From assembly GCF_014697615.1 (NCBI RefSeq), contig NZ_JACJSD010000003.1, positions 124,001 to 188,000 on the forward strand: DNA of 64,000 nucleotides, given 5' to 3'. This DNA is from Nostoc sp. FACHB-280 (GTDB lineage: Bacteria; Cyanobacteriota; Cyanobacteriia; Cyanobacteriales; Nostocaceae). The notes under the pieces are model-generated. The model searched no databases and was not told the DNA's origin. It saw only the letters and a program-made list of their open reading frames with translations. This document shows positions 9,049 to 17,924 of this stretch, one piece after another. The first letter of the stretch is position 1. The number at the start of each line of letters is the position of its first letter. The translations under genes were made by a program, and so were the position numbers.

Positions 9049-9876
9049 ATGGATGCTTCCGAGCTATTAGAGACAATAACACTCCTCATTGACCAAGCTG
9101 AACGGGGGGAAATAGACCCTTGGGATGTCAAGGTGATAGAGGTAATTGACCGTTATTTAGAATTTATGGCACCGGAGGCGACAACAAAAGGCTACGAAGC
9201 TGATTTATCTCAATCTGGTCAAGCCTTTTTGTCGGCATCAATGCTGGTGTTATTCAAAGCAAATACCTTAATGCAATGGTCAACATCTGGAGATGTCGCA
9301 GAAATTTTAGAAGATGACGGCATAACTGATTTAGAAAACGGCTTCTCACATCAGCGTCGTTTGCCATTAGAGTTACAGCTACGCCGCCGCCCTTCGGCAA
9401 TGCCACCGCCTAAGCGACGAGTCACCCTGCAAGAATTAATTGAACAATTGCAGCTGATGGCAAATCAGCTAAAACTCGTCCAAAAAGTTGATAAGCCGGC
9501 GCGGGTGAAGCGCCAGCCTAGTGTCCGTACGATGCGGCAGGCGCTAGAATTAGCTCACCAAGAAAATCTCACAGAAGTTGCTCAAGAACTGGAGGAATTA
9601 CTGCGTAGTGCCGCTCACGAATTATTTCAAGAACAAAGTTATGTCACCCTCGAACAACTTGTACAATTATGGTCTCAAAGCCAGCAACCACATCAAAATA
9701 ATTCTCACCATGAGTCAGAACACAGCCACTTAGTTGGCGTGTTTTGGGCTTTACTGTTGTTATCTGCTCAATCTAAAGTTGAACTATTTCAAGCGGAATT
9801 TTACCAAGAAATTCAAATTCGACTGATTACAGATGCTGTTAACATTCCAAAATCCGTAGAACAACCAATAAACTAA
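9049..9876 (+). CDS. scpA: Segregation and condensation protein A
   Basis: The kleisin subunit of the SMC-ScpAB chromosome condensation complex (275 residues). The N-terminal SMC-neck-binding helices are clear (LLETITLLIDQAERGEIDP, WDVKVIEVIDRYLEFM), and the short winged-helix C-terminus ends in SHLVGVFWALLLLSAQSKVELFQ, typical of the family. The middle is charged and divergent, as is common. The ATG at 9049 is chosen: it begins exactly at the conserved MDASELLETI, whereas the longer frame from a TTG at 8992 adds 19 non-conserved residues. No scpB or smc gene lies nearby. Confidence 0.9.
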   Translation: MDASELLETITLLIDQAERGEIDPWDVKVIEVIDRYLEFMAPEATTKGYEADLSQSGQAFLSASMLVLFKANTLMQWSTSGDVAEILEDDGITDLENGFSHQRRLPLELQLRRRPSAMPPPKRRVTLQELIEQLQLMANQLKLVQKVDKPARVKRQPSVRTMRQALELAHQENLTEVAQELEELLRSAAHELFQEQSYVTLEQLVQLWSQSQQPHQNNSHHESEHSHLVGVFWALLLLSAQSKVELFQAEFYQEIQIRLITDAVNIPKSVEQPIN

Positions 9877-10132
9877 ATTACTAGTTCAGACTAAAAATAA
9901 TTATGTAAGTTACACAGAGATACCAAAGCTATTTTTTTAAGTTTTAGCAAATTTAGAATATTAGCGATCGCTTGCGGCGGGTTAAGCCTATAGTCTATCT
10001 CTCGCTATGGTTGCAATAACCAGTAAATTACTGTTATCCCTGTTTCTAGGAGTTACTTAGAACAGAGCTAAAACTGATGATTAAGTATCACTCGTTGAAA
10101 GTAAACTGGCTTGTGGTTGAGGAACAAATTTT
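9877..10132. other. Spacer upstream of the nucleotidyltransferase
   Basis: 256 bases with one HIP1 site, no ORF and no clear hairpin terminator. It presumably contains the promoter of the downstream gene, but no convincing -35/-10 pair was found. Confidence 0.4.
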
Positions 10133-11299
10133 ATGAAAGCGATGATTCTCGCGGCTGGTAAGGGTACTCGCGTTCGTCCCATTACCTACACGACTCCCAA
10201 ACCAATGATTCCTATCTTGCAAAAGCCAGTAATGGAATTTTTACTGGAACTTTTGCGTCAACATGGTTTTGACCAAATTATGGTCAATGTGAGCCATTTA
10301 GCTGAAGAAATTGAAAACTATTTCCGCGATGGTCAACGGTTTGGCGTACAAATTGCCTATTCTTTTGAAGGCAAAATTGATGACGGTAAACTGGTGGGGG
10401 AAGCCATTGGTTCTGCGGGAGGAATGAGGCGGATTCAAGATTTCTCGCCGTTTTTTGACGATACTTTTGTAGTATTATGCGGTGATGCTTTAATAGACTT
10501 GGATTTAACAGCAGCTGTTAAGTGGCATAAATCTAAAGGGTCTATTGCTACAATCATTTCTAAATCTGTACCTCTAGAAGAAGTTTCTAGTTATGGTGTG
10601 GTCGTCACTGATGAAGATGGACGTGTCAAAGCTTTCCAAGAAAAACCTTCAGTAGAAGAAGCCCTCAGCACCAATATCAACACAGGGATTTACATTTTTG
10701 AACCAGAAGTATTTAAATACATTCCCTCTGGCGTTGAATATGACATCGGTAGCCAGTTATTCCCCAAATTAGTCGAAATTGGTGCGCCTTTCTACGCAAT
10801 TCCGATGGATTTTGAATGGGTAGATATTGGTAAAGTACCAGACTACTGGCGAGCAATTCGCGGGGTATTACTAGGTGAAATTAAAAACGTCCAAATTCCT
10901 GGTCATGAGGTCGCCCCTGGCATCTACACTGGCTTAAATGTGGCGATCAATTGGGACAAGGTAGATATCACTGGCCCAGTTTACATCGGTGGAATGACCA
11001 GAATTGAAGATGGGGCGAAAATCGTTGGCCCAGCGATGATCGGCCCGAATTGTTGGATATGCAGTGGCGCAACTGTAGATAATAGCGTCATCTTTGAATG
11101 GTCACGTTTGGGGCCGGGTGTTCGTCTCGTTGATAAGCTGGTGTTTGGTCGTTATTGCGTGGATAAAACAGGCGCATCTATTGATGTGCAAGCTGCTGCT
11201 TTAGACTGGTTGATTACTGACGCTCGTCAAGCACCACCAGTCCACACTCCTCTAGAACGACAAGCGATTGAAGAATTGCTGGGGACAAGCACGAGTTAA
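10133..11299 (+). CDS. Sugar-1-phosphate nucleotidyltransferase (NDP-sugar synthase)
   Basis: A 388-residue enzyme that joins a nucleotide to a sugar 1-phosphate, supplying NDP-sugars for polysaccharide or cell-envelope synthesis. The N-terminal nucleotidyltransferase domain opens with MKAMILAAGKGTRVRPITYT and the PKPM lysine. It continues with LCGDALIDLDL (metal-binding Asp), VKAFQEKPS, NTGIYIFEP and the WVDIGKVPDYW metal site. The C-terminal third has hexapeptide-like repeats (VYIGGMTRIEDGAKIVGPAMIGPNC..) forming a left-handed beta-helix. This architecture is shared by mannose-1-phosphate guanylyltransferases and glucose-1-phosphate nucleotidyltransferases, and the precise sugar and base cannot be read from sequence. 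Confidence 0.88.
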   Translation: MKAMILAAGKGTRVRPITYTTPKPMIPILQKPVMEFLLELLRQHGFDQIMVNVSHLAEEIENYFRDGQRFGVQIAYSFEGKIDDGKLVGEAIGSAGGMRRIQDFSPFFDDTFVVLCGDALIDLDLTAAVKWHKSKGSIATIISKSVPLEEVSSYGVVVTDEDGRVKAFQEKPSVEEALSTNINTGIYIFEPEVFKYIPSGVEYDIGSQLFPKLVEIGAPFYAIPMDFEWVDIGKVPDYWRAIRGVLLGEIKNVQIPGHEVAPGIYTGLNVAINWDKVDITGPVYIGGMTRIEDGAKIVGPAMIGPNCWICSGATVDNSVIFEWSRLGPGVRLVDKLVFGRYCVDKTGASIDVQAAALDWLITDARQAPPVHTPLERQAIEELLGTSTS

Positions 11300-11304
11300 T
11301 GAAA

Positions 11305-11360
11305 GTAAAAAGGTAAAAGGCAAAAGGAAAAATGTAATCTTTTGCCTTTTGCCTTTTTAC
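11305..11360. terminator. Long bidirectional hairpin between convergent genes
   Basis: Arms of 22 bases (11305-11326 and 11339-11360) pair with one mismatch and consist of AAAAGGY-type heptamers. It sits between the convergent nucleotidyltransferase and speA genes, where T-rich 3' arms on both strands would serve as a bidirectional terminator. The same construction recurs at 14074-14118 and, weaker, at 21451-21489. Confidence 0.65.
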
Positions 11361-11370
11361 TTTTTACTTC

Positions 11371-13389
11371 CTAGCTGTTCAGATAGGTGTATCTTCTGAG
11401 ACTTTGCTCGTAGGTTTGCAATAACCTTTGAGATTCTGCCAAGGTAATGCGTTTTTCTTCTAGTGCTTTCTCGCAGCGTTGGCGGATATTTTCCACCATA
11501 TCTTCCGAGTCATACTGCACGTAACTGACTACCTCGCTCATGGTATCGCCTTTGACGACGTGTTGAATTTGGTAGCCTTTGGGTGTGAGTTGAATGTGAA
11601 CGGCGTTGGTATCACCAAACAAGTTGTGTAGGTTGCCCATAATTTCTTGATACGCACCATTGAGGAACATTCCCAAGTAATAGGGTTCGCCTGGTTGGAA
11701 GGTGTGCAGTTCTAAAACAGATTTGACATCACGCAGGTCAATAAAGCGGTCTATTTTACCGTCACTGTCGCAGGTGAGGTCTGCCAAAATTCCCCGTCTT
11801 GTTGGTTCTTCATCAAGGCGGTGGATAGGCATAATGGGAAATAATTGGTCGATCGCCCAACAATCTGGTGCTGATTGAAACACCGATAAGTTGGAGTAGT
11901 AGATGGAAGCCATGATTTTTTCTAGGTCTTCCAGTTCGTCGGGTACGTAATCTTGCTGTCTAGTAATGTCTAAAATTTTTTGACAACAAGCCCAGTAGAG
12001 TCGCTCGGCTTTGGCTCTTTCCCGGAGACGCAAAATTCCTAAGTTAAAGCGGCTGATGGCTTCTTCTTTAAATTGGGTTGCGTCGTGGAAAAACTCTTGG
12101 TAATTTTCTTTGTTAATTGATTGGTAGGTTTCCCACAAGTAATTGATAATTGGTGATTCGCCCTCTTGTGGGGGTTCGGGGGGATGGAGGGGGACATCGC
12201 TGGTACTAAGAATGTCAAAAATCAGCACCGATTGGTGAGATGCGATCGCCCGTCCACTTTCACTAATCAGTGTTGGTACGGGGATTTGTCTTTCCGCACA
12301 GGTATCTTTTAACTCTGCAACAATATCGTTGGCATAGTTCTGCATGTTGTAATTTTTCGAGGCGTAGAAGTTGGTTTGAGAACCGTCATAATCTACACCC
12401 AAGCCACCACCAACATCGAGATATTTCATGTCTGCTCCCAACATTGCCAACTCTACGTAAATGCGGCTGGCTTCTTGGATGGCATCTTTAATTACATTGA
12501 TGGCAGAAATTTGTGAACCGATGTGGAAATGTAACAACTGCAAAGACTCGATTAACTCGGCTTCGCGTAATTTATCCACAGCTTCGATAATTTCGGGCAT
12601 TGTCAAGCCAAATTTGGCGCGATCGCCACTGGAGGTTCCCCAGCGTCCCATTCCTTGGGTGCTGAGTTTGGCACGCACGCCCAAAATCGGTTTAATCCCT
12701 AACTGGCGATTAGCCGCAATTACCAAATCAACTTCTTCAATCTGCTCTAAAACGATAATTGGGGTTTGCCCTAGTCTTTGGGCTAACATCGCCGTTTCGA
12801 TGTATTCCCGGTCTTTGTAGCCGTTGCAAACGAGCATTGCGCCTGGGGTATCCAATAAAGCCAGGGCAATCATTAATTCTGGCTTGGAACCGGCTTCTAA
12901 TCCAAATTGATGGGGTTTACCAAATTTGACTAAATCTTCAATCAAATGCCGTTGTTGGTTGCATTTGACAGGAAACACCCCACGATAAACACCAGGGTAG
13001 TTATAACGAGCGATCGCTTTGGCAAAACAAGCGTTTAACCGCTCAATGCGGTCTTCTAAAATGTCAGAAAAGCGAATCAGCAAAGGTAGCCCCAAATTCC
13101 TTTGCTTTAAGGCGTTGACCAATTCAAACAAGTCAAGAGAACCCCCGCGATCGCCTTTGGGGGAAACAGTCACATTACCAGCAGCATTAATTGAAAAATA
13201 AGGTTGTCCCCATCCTTCAATGCGGTATAGTGCTTCGCTATCCTCGATTTTCCAGGCACGAGGTAAATCGCCTGCGGTAGTGCTTGGTGGTAATAGCTTT
13301 TTTTGTTTGTGATTTTTCACTTCAGATTTATGACCATTCGACGGTAGTTGTACCACCTCATCAGATGTAGCAGTTGACTCAACACCCAT
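11371..13389 (-). CDS. speA: Biosynthetic arginine decarboxylase
   Basis: PLP-dependent fold-III decarboxylase that converts arginine to agmatine, the first step to putrescine and polyamines. About 672 residues, the usual SpeA length. Visible are YRGVFPVKCNQQRHLIEDLV with the PLP lysine, GLEAGSKPELMIALA, LLHFHIGSQISAI, the LDVGGGLGVDYDGS loop and CDSDGKIDRFIDL with the substrate-binding acidic residues. The start is taken as ATG 13389 (MGVESTATSDEV); the frame extends to an ATG at 13455, but those 22 residues look non-conserved. It ends against the hairpin shared with the convergent upstream gene. Confidence 0.95.
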   Translation of the reverse strand: MGVESTATSDEVVQLPSNGHKSEVKNHKQKKLLPPSTTAGDLPRAWKIEDSEALYRIEGWGQPYFSINAAGNVTVSPKGDRGGSLDLFELVNALKQRNLGLPLLIRFSDILEDRIERLNACFAKAIARYNYPGVYRGVFPVKCNQQRHLIEDLVKFGKPHQFGLEAGSKPELMIALALLDTPGAMLVCNGYKDREYIETAMLAQRLGQTPIIVLEQIEEVDLVIAANRQLGIKPILGVRAKLSTQGMGRWGTSSGDRAKFGLTMPEIIEAVDKLREAELIESLQLLHFHIGSQISAINVIKDAIQEASRIYVELAMLGADMKYLDVGGGLGVDYDGSQTNFYASKNYNMQNYANDIVAELKDTCAERQIPVPTLISESGRAIASHQSVLIFDILSTSDVPLHPPEPPQEGESPIINYLWETYQSINKENYQEFFHDATQFKEEAISRFNLGILRLRERAKAERLYWACCQKILDITRQQDYVPDELEDLEKIMASIYYSNLSVFQSAPDCWAIDQLFPIMPIHRLDEEPTRRGILADLTCDSDGKIDRFIDLRDVKSVLELHTFQPGEPYYLGMFLNGAYQEIMGNLHNLFGDTNAVHIQLTPKGYQIQHVVKGDTMSEVVSYVQYDSEDMVENIRQRCEKALEEKRITLAESQRLLQTYEQSLRRYTYLNS

Positions 13390-13489
13390 TTCTGACCTCT
13401 GTGTTTCACCCACGAATAAACAATTTAACGCATTCATCTGGTAATGGATATGCACCCAGCGATGATTTCTGAGATAAACTCTGATTGGT

Positions 13490-13586
13490 CAATTGTCATT
13501 CGTCAATTTGTCATTTGTCATTGGTCATTTGTTTTTAGACTATTGACAAAGAACAAAGGACAAGGGACAAAAGACAATTGACAAGA
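13490..13586. repeat. Inverted heptamer repeat upstream of ndk
   Basis: Runs of GTCATTT/GTCATTG heptamers are followed by complementary GACAAAG/GACAAGG units, which can pair into an imperfect hairpin. It lies between the divergent speA and ndk starts. It is one of the short tandem heptamer repeats scattered through the window. Confidence 0.5.
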
Positions 13587-13617
13587 TAAAAACTTTATTA
13601 AGTTTTGGGAGACAGCT

Positions 13618-14067
13618 TTGGAACGCACATTTTTAGCAATTAAGCCTGATGGCGTACAACGTAAACTAGTTGGCGAAATTATCCGTCGGTTTGAAACTAA
13701 GGGTTTTACCCTGGTGGGGTTGAAGTTTCTCCAAGTAAGTAAAGAATTGGCGGAACAACATTATGGTGTTCACCGGGAACGCCCCTTTTTCGGTAGCTTA
13801 GTCGAATTTATCACTTCTGGCCCAGTTGTAGCGATGGTCTGGGAAGGTGATGGTGTGATTGCGGCGGCGAGAAAAATTATCGGTGCAACCAATCCCTTAA
13901 CCGCAGAACCAGGTACAATTCGCGGCGACTTTGGGATCAATATTGGACGCAACTTAATTCACGGTTCCGATGCTCCTGAAACTGCACAGCAGGAAGTTGC
14001 TTTGTGGTTTAAAGATGAAGAGTTAGTTAATTGGCAACCACATATTTTCCCTTGGTTGCACGAATAG
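13618..14067 (+). CDS. ndk: Nucleoside diphosphate kinase, TTG start
   Basis: A 149-residue NDP kinase that equilibrates nucleoside di- and triphosphates through a phosphohistidine. The complete family sequence is seen: [14 protein letters not shown] at the N-terminus, [41 protein letters not shown] with the active-site histidine near residue 117, and the aromatic C-terminal end. The only start that gives the full conserved N-terminus is TTG at 13618, preceded by a GGGAG Shine-Dalgarno-like box; the next ATG would delete the first strand. The gene converges on the TerC gene across a 20-bp perfect hairpin. Confidence 0.97.
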   Translation: MERTFLAIKPDGVQRKLVGEIIRRFETKGFTLVGLKFLQVSKELAEQHYGVHRERPFFGSLVEFITSGPVVAMVWEGDGVIAAARKIIGATNPLTAEPGTIRGDFGINIGRNLIHGSDAPETAQQEVALWFKDEELVNWQPHIFPWLHE

Positions 14068-14073
14068 AATAAG

Positions 14074-14118
14074 TTAAAAGGCAAAAGTAAAAAATTTCTT
14101 TTTACTTTTGCCTTTTAA
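14074..14118. terminator. Perfect 20-bp A/T-rich hairpin between ndk and terC
   Basis: Arms 14074-14093 and 14099-14118 are perfectly complementary, with a five-base loop, and are built of AAAAGGC/AAAAGTA heptamers. Placed between convergent genes, it reads as a bidirectional terminator derived from a tandem heptamer repeat. Confidence 0.7.
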
Positions 14119-14129
14119 TTTTTTACTTT

Positions 14130-14849
14130 TTACTTTACTTCGGTTTTCTCCGGTTCGGCTTGGGGTAATGGGGCGGGATTCCGTTTAGAAAAGCCCCAAG
14201 CTAAAATCAGAGCGATCGCAGTGATCATTAACCATTCTGGTGGCACTAAATCATCGTTGATCACTTTTAAGAGCAAACGCAAACCCACGAACGCCACAGT
14301 TACATAACCTGCATCTTCGAGGTTGGCATATTCATCTAACCAACGAATAAACAAGCCAGCCATAAATCGCAGTGTAATAATCCCTATAGTGGCACCAGTT
14401 AAGACTAACCATCTTTCTTGGGAAACTGCGATCGCGGTGGTGACGCTATCTAAAGAAAATGCCAAGTCTGTAAATGCAATCACCGGGATGGCTTGTAAAA
14501 CAGTTTTAAACCTCGGCCCATGATGGTGAGAGTCTTCTGTTTCTTCTGAGGTAAAGTGTTGGAATACCAGCCACAGCAAGTAAGCCGCACCTAACAGTTC
14601 AAATTGCCAGAAATTTTGTACCCAAGTAGCGGTCAAAATCAGGGAAATCCGCAATACATAGGCAATTACTAAACCAAAGTTCAGCGCCTTACCTTCTAGT
14701 TCCTTGTCTTCTAGTCCTTGGGCGATCGCAGCAAGGGCGATCGCATTGTCAGCCGATAGCACCGCCTCTAAAAACACCAGAATTAGCAGGACTATAGGGG
14801 CTTCGACGCTGAAATGAAAGTGGAGATAATCAAATATGCTGTCTAGCAT
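14130..14849 (-). CDS. TerC/YkoY family integral membrane protein
   Basis: A 239-residue, seven- to nine-helix membrane protein of the TerC family, whose members are linked to tellurium resistance and manganese/metal export. The hallmark acidic motifs within membrane segments are present: LVFLEAVLSADNAIALAAIAQ near residues 20-40 and AFTDLAFSLDSVTTAIAVS in the second half. A charged, Pro-rich tail (NPAPLPQAEPEKTEVK) is cytosolic. The start is ATG 14849 (MLDSIFDYLH); a TTG at 14867 would add six residues. It is convergent with ndk. The ion transported is not determinable here. Confidence 0.9.
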   Translation of the reverse strand: MLDSIFDYLHFHFSVEAPIVLLILVFLEAVLSADNAIALAAIAQGLEDKELEGKALNFGLVIAYVLRISLILTATWVQNFWQFELLGAAYLLWLVFQHFTSEETEDSHHHGPRFKTVLQAIPVIAFTDLAFSLDSVTTAIAVSQERWLVLTGATIGIITLRFMAGLFIRWLDEYANLEDAGYVTVAFVGLRLLLKVINDDLVPPEWLMITAIALILAWGFSKRNPAPLPQAEPEKTEVK

Positions 14850-15160
14850 TCCGGGGTTCTCAAGCAAAAAATAAAAACTAACAGAATGTTTTTTCTATAA
14901 AAAGCGCAATCAATCGCTACTTTTATCCAGCTTAACTTGTAAAAGCTGCATAATTGCTGCGATCGCATCTAAAAGTATTTTACATTGCTGTTTAAATGTT
15001 GTTCATTATACACAACTTTCAGAGAATGTTTGAAAGTTCTTTATGTTAGCAACCAACTATTGGCAATCTCCCGAAATCCGCCTCTACAAGTGGGAATTTT
15101 CGTTATTGTCTGAGGTTGGGTATAATACCACTGAGCTTCTGATGCCAGACAAGGTAATTT
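14850..15160. other. Spacer upstream of the TerC gene
   Basis: About 310 A/T-rich bases with one HIP1 site. A TATAAT at 15121-15126 reads on the plus strand but leads into no plus-strand gene. No ORF, tRNA or strong terminator is visible. Confidence 0.4.
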
Positions 15161-15583
15161 TCAGCTAAAAAATTTTTCTACAAGATTCGCTGCTAAACTC
15201 TCAACATTTATATTATCCACATCATCAGCTAATAAATTAATCACCGCAGATAACCGCTCACTTTCTTCAGCAATTCGCTCACAAGCTGCTAAGTTAACTG
15301 CAAAATCAAACAGCGATTTTTCACCTAATTGCTGTCTCACCTGGAGAGCTAAAATATCATCACTCACCAAAAATTCTTTAATTGCATCTAATAACTGATT
15401 ACCTAAAATTTCGTCATGTTCCCAGGTTTCTAGCCAATCTCCATTAACATCTTCAACGTAGATATGCACAAAGTCTAAACCATAAGTTAGCCAATCTTGC
15501 TGCATTTTGCGGGCTTTTGCTAAAGCTTGAGCAAATTTATCTAATTGTCCTTCGTAGCTTGCAGTTTCACTTTGGTTAGGCAT
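15161..15583 (-). CDS. Conserved-looking hypothetical protein, 140 aa
   Basis: Not recognised. It is a 140-residue acidic, helical, soluble protein with no signal peptide, membrane segment or cysteine cluster. Notable segments are KFAQALAKARKMQQDWLTYG, an aromatic DFVHIYVEDVNGDWLETWEHDE, and a helical C-terminal half ending in AANLVEKFFS. The start is ATG 15583. It lies 43 bases downstream of the 230-residue nuclease-like unknown on the same strand, so the two may form an operon; that gene order fits a small partner or modulator, which is inference only. Confidence 0.6.
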   Translation of the reverse strand: MPNQSETASYEGQLDKFAQALAKARKMQQDWLTYGLDFVHIYVEDVNGDWLETWEHDEILGNQLLDAIKEFLVSDDILALQVRQQLGEKSLFDFAVNLAACERIAEESERLSAVINLLADDVDNINVESLAANLVEKFFS

Positions 15584-15626
15584 AAAAGCTGTGATAAGCA
15601 GTTAACTGTATGAAATACATCAAAAA

Positions 15627-16319
15627 TCAGGCAAATTTCAGATATTTGCCTTCCGCAAGATAATCACTGTTATACAAAGCAACGTTGACTAACTGATTAA
15701 TGAAATTCGCATCTTTTGGATTATAACTAACAAACAAGCCTCTTTCTATCTCCCATGAGTTAAGTGTACTTTTCCAATCATGATATTTTTGATTGCTCAA
15801 TTCTTGCGATACACTGGTAACTTGAATACATAAAGGTTGATTGTTGCGACTGCTGACAATTAAATCTGTTGCCATCGATAGGTCGGCAATATACCGCTGC
15901 CAAAAACTACCTTCACGACTCACAATATCTTGCGCTATAGATTTAATAATATCATCATCAACTTGATTAAATTCACCCGACATTAATTTTTGTTTCCAAA
16001 TATAAAATTTAGCGTCAGTTGCATTAATCCATTTAGGAAAAAGATAACTATACCAATATCGTTCATTTGCTGTCATTTGGGCAAACTTTGCTTGTTGTTC
16101 TGCTTGGGAAGGTAATGATTTAATCATTAACCAAATAGTAGAATCCGTAATTACTTCCAACAGGAATGCCAGAACCAAAGGTTTTGCCGTCAGGGAACCT
16201 AACTTAATATCTTTAACCCAACGATTAATTTCATGCAATTTTCTCGCTAGATTCTGATCTACCGAGGATGCTTCCTCGATAAGTAATTTTAACTGCTCCT
16301 TAATCTCTTTCGCTTGCAA
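15627..16319 (-). CDS. Hypothetical protein, possible PD-(D/E)XK-like nuclease fold
   Basis: Not firmly recognised. About 230 residues, soluble, beginning at a TTG (16317-16319) with AGGA about seven bases upstream and no alternative start nearby. A helical N-terminal half includes a hydrophobic patch (SLTAKPLVLAFLLEVITDSTI). In the second half, SMATDLIVSSRNNQPLCIQVTS has the spacing of a restriction-nuclease-fold D...(E/Q)xK/T core, followed by WEIERGLFVSYNPKD. The last catalytic lysine is not obvious. It precedes the 140-residue unknown by 43 bases, and remnants of two other nuclease-like genes lie just upstream. Confidence 0.5.
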   Translation of the reverse strand: MQAKEIKEQLKLLIEEASSVDQNLARKLHEINRWVKDIKLGSLTAKPLVLAFLLEVITDSTIWLMIKSLPSQAEQQAKFAQMTANERYWYSYLFPKWINATDAKFYIWKQKLMSGEFNQVDDDIIKSIAQDIVSREGSFWQRYIADLSMATDLIVSSRNNQPLCIQVTSVSQELSNQKYHDWKSTLNSWEIERGLFVSYNPKDANFINQLVNVALYNSDYLAEGKYLKFA

Positions 16320-16389
16320 ATGATGTCCTGCTTTTGGTCAATAATACTTATTCTATTTAAAAAACTTCGTATTACCTTCATGATGCTAT

Positions 16390-16628
16390 TAAATATTGTC
16401 GGGGTCAAGACCTTGCGCTAGTAAAATCTCCCTGAACCGAGTAACTTCAGCTTGTGCTTGCTGGGCGAGGGTTTCGGCTTGTTGAACTTTTTCTTCTGGT
16501 GTGGGGGCTAACTGATTGTCAGTAGTAAAGTATCTTAATTTGCTCTCATACACGCCGAGATACAGTTCTAACTGCTAACTCCAGAGTTTGCCTTCTGGGG
16601 TGGGTGTAATTGGCTGATATTTACCTTG
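16390..16628 (-). pseudogene. Uma2-type endonuclease C-terminal remnant
   Basis: Read on the minus strand with one frameshift, this stretch gives GKYQPITPTPEGKLWS, then LELYLGVYESKLRYF, PTPEEKVQQAETLAQQAQAE and REILLAQGLDPDNI followed by a stop. That is the characteristic C-terminal end plus coiled coil of cyanobacterial Uma2 (DUF820) proteins. The N-terminal catalytic domain is missing and no start exists, so this is a decayed fragment. Confidence 0.6.
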
Positions 16629-16649
16629 GTATGAGTTTGAGAGTTATTG

Positions 16650-16989
16650 ACGGCTAAAATATCCATCCGTCCGGTAATTCTTCTGTTTTCATCTTAGACT
16701 GCGATCGCCACACTATCTTCCATTGTTAACCGAATCGGCACATCATAAATCCAGCCAGCCGCATTAATGGCGCTAGTGTTAAAAATTTAACTAATCCTTC
16801 AGAAATTTTACCCTCACTAGAGTAACGCTCAAAGTCATTTCTGATTCGCAATAAATCCTGCTGTTCAAGCTCAGAGACTGGTTCTAAACTTAAAAAGTCT
16901 GTAAATGAACCATTTGCCAGCTTTTCGAGTTTCAGCAAGCGATGAACATCGTTGAGTGATAAGTTACTAGCTTCGAGAATTAGCGGCAT
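16650..16989 (-). pseudogene. Decayed restriction-nuclease-like gene, 5' part
   Basis: An ATG at 16989 opens MPLILEASNLSLNDVHRLLK and continues to about residue 80 (LAPLMRLAGF). A frameshift near 16745-16755 then moves the reading to YDVPIRLTMEDSVAIAV, an in-frame stop follows (about 16693-16695), and beyond it DENRRITGRMDILAVNN is readable. The layout resembles the N-terminal half of cyanobacterial proteins often labelled restriction endonuclease subunit R, cut before the catalytic core. It abuts a Uma2 remnant, so two unrelated gene fragments are juxtaposed here. Confidence 0.5.
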
Positions 16990-17129
16990 AGTTTTACAAT
17001 GCTAAATAGGGTTGTAAGAAATGATTGGGTAATTTAATTCTGAATAAGTAAAATAGTCTATCCTTAAATGTTAAAGCCTTAATTTCAGACTATTTGATTT
17101 GCCTTTGTTATTTTAAACTGTTGTTATTT

Positions 17130-17924
17130 ATGACATATAAACAGGAAATCATCGATCATTACAATGGAAGGAAAAATTATGATAACGATTTCACTCTCAA
17201 TCGGGCAATTGCACTTTTAGACTACGCAACTCCATATCCTGGGCAATGTGTTTTGGATGTGGCAACAGGAACGGGAAATATTGCGATCGCATCTGCTCAT
17301 AAAGTTGGTACAAGTGGTTCTGTAATTGGAATTGACATCGCAACAGAGCTACTCAAAATTGCTCAACAGAAAATTCAAGCTAAAAACTTATCCAATATTG
17401 AGCTAATTGAAGTCGATGCACAAGTATATCAGGCTGAACCAGATAAATTTGACGCAATCTATTGTTCTTATGCGATCGTACTTTTCCCTAACATTCCTAA
17501 GATTTTTGAAAATTGGTATCGTTTTCTCAAGTTCGGTGGATTCATTGCATTTACCTGTTCCTCTGAAGATTCATATTTAGCATTGTCGATTGTAGAAGCC
17601 TGTGCAGAACATGGAATCAAACTTCCAAATTTACACGAACCATTGGGAACACCACAGCGAATTCAAAACTTATTAACTCAAGCCAAATTTACCCAAATTG
17701 AAATTCATCCTCGACAGATGGGGACTTATCTCAGTTTAGAAAAAGCCCAAAGTAAATGGAATGGGCAATTCTGGACACATATTGATAATCCGTTACGACA
17801 ATTAGAACCCCAAAAAATTCGTCAGATTAAAGCGAGTTATGATGATGAGATTGCTGCACTAGAAACTGAGCAGGGTGTATGGCATGAGGAGTTAATTTAC
17901 TACGTTGTTGCTCGTAAAGCATAA
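17130..17924 (+). CDS. Class I SAM-dependent methyltransferase (UbiE/COQ5-like)
   Basis: A 264-residue Rossmann-fold methyltransferase. Motif I is VLDVATGTGNIAIASA at about residues 35-50, motif II VIGIDIATELLKIAQQK, motif post-I IELIEVDAQ, and the D-A-I-Y-CS.A strand follows. The second half is helical with no membrane segment. The start is ATG 17130 (MTYKQEIIDHYNGRKNYD), which matches the family; an upstream TTG at 17094 adds a hydrophobic, non-conserved stretch. The substrate is unknown; UbiE-like members act on quinones or on small secondary metabolites. The gene stands alone, divergent from the pseudogene remnants. Confidence 0.82.
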   Translation: MTYKQEIIDHYNGRKNYDNDFTLNRAIALLDYATPYPGQCVLDVATGTGNIAIASAHKVGTSGSVIGIDIATELLKIAQQKIQAKNLSNIELIEVDAQVYQAEPDKFDAIYCSYAIVLFPNIPKIFENWYRFLKFGGFIAFTCSSEDSYLALSIVEACAEHGIKLPNLHEPLGTPQRIQNLLTQAKFTQIEIHPRQMGTYLSLEKAQSKWNGQFWTHIDNPLRQLEPQKIRQIKASYDDEIAALETEQGVWHEELIYYVVARKA

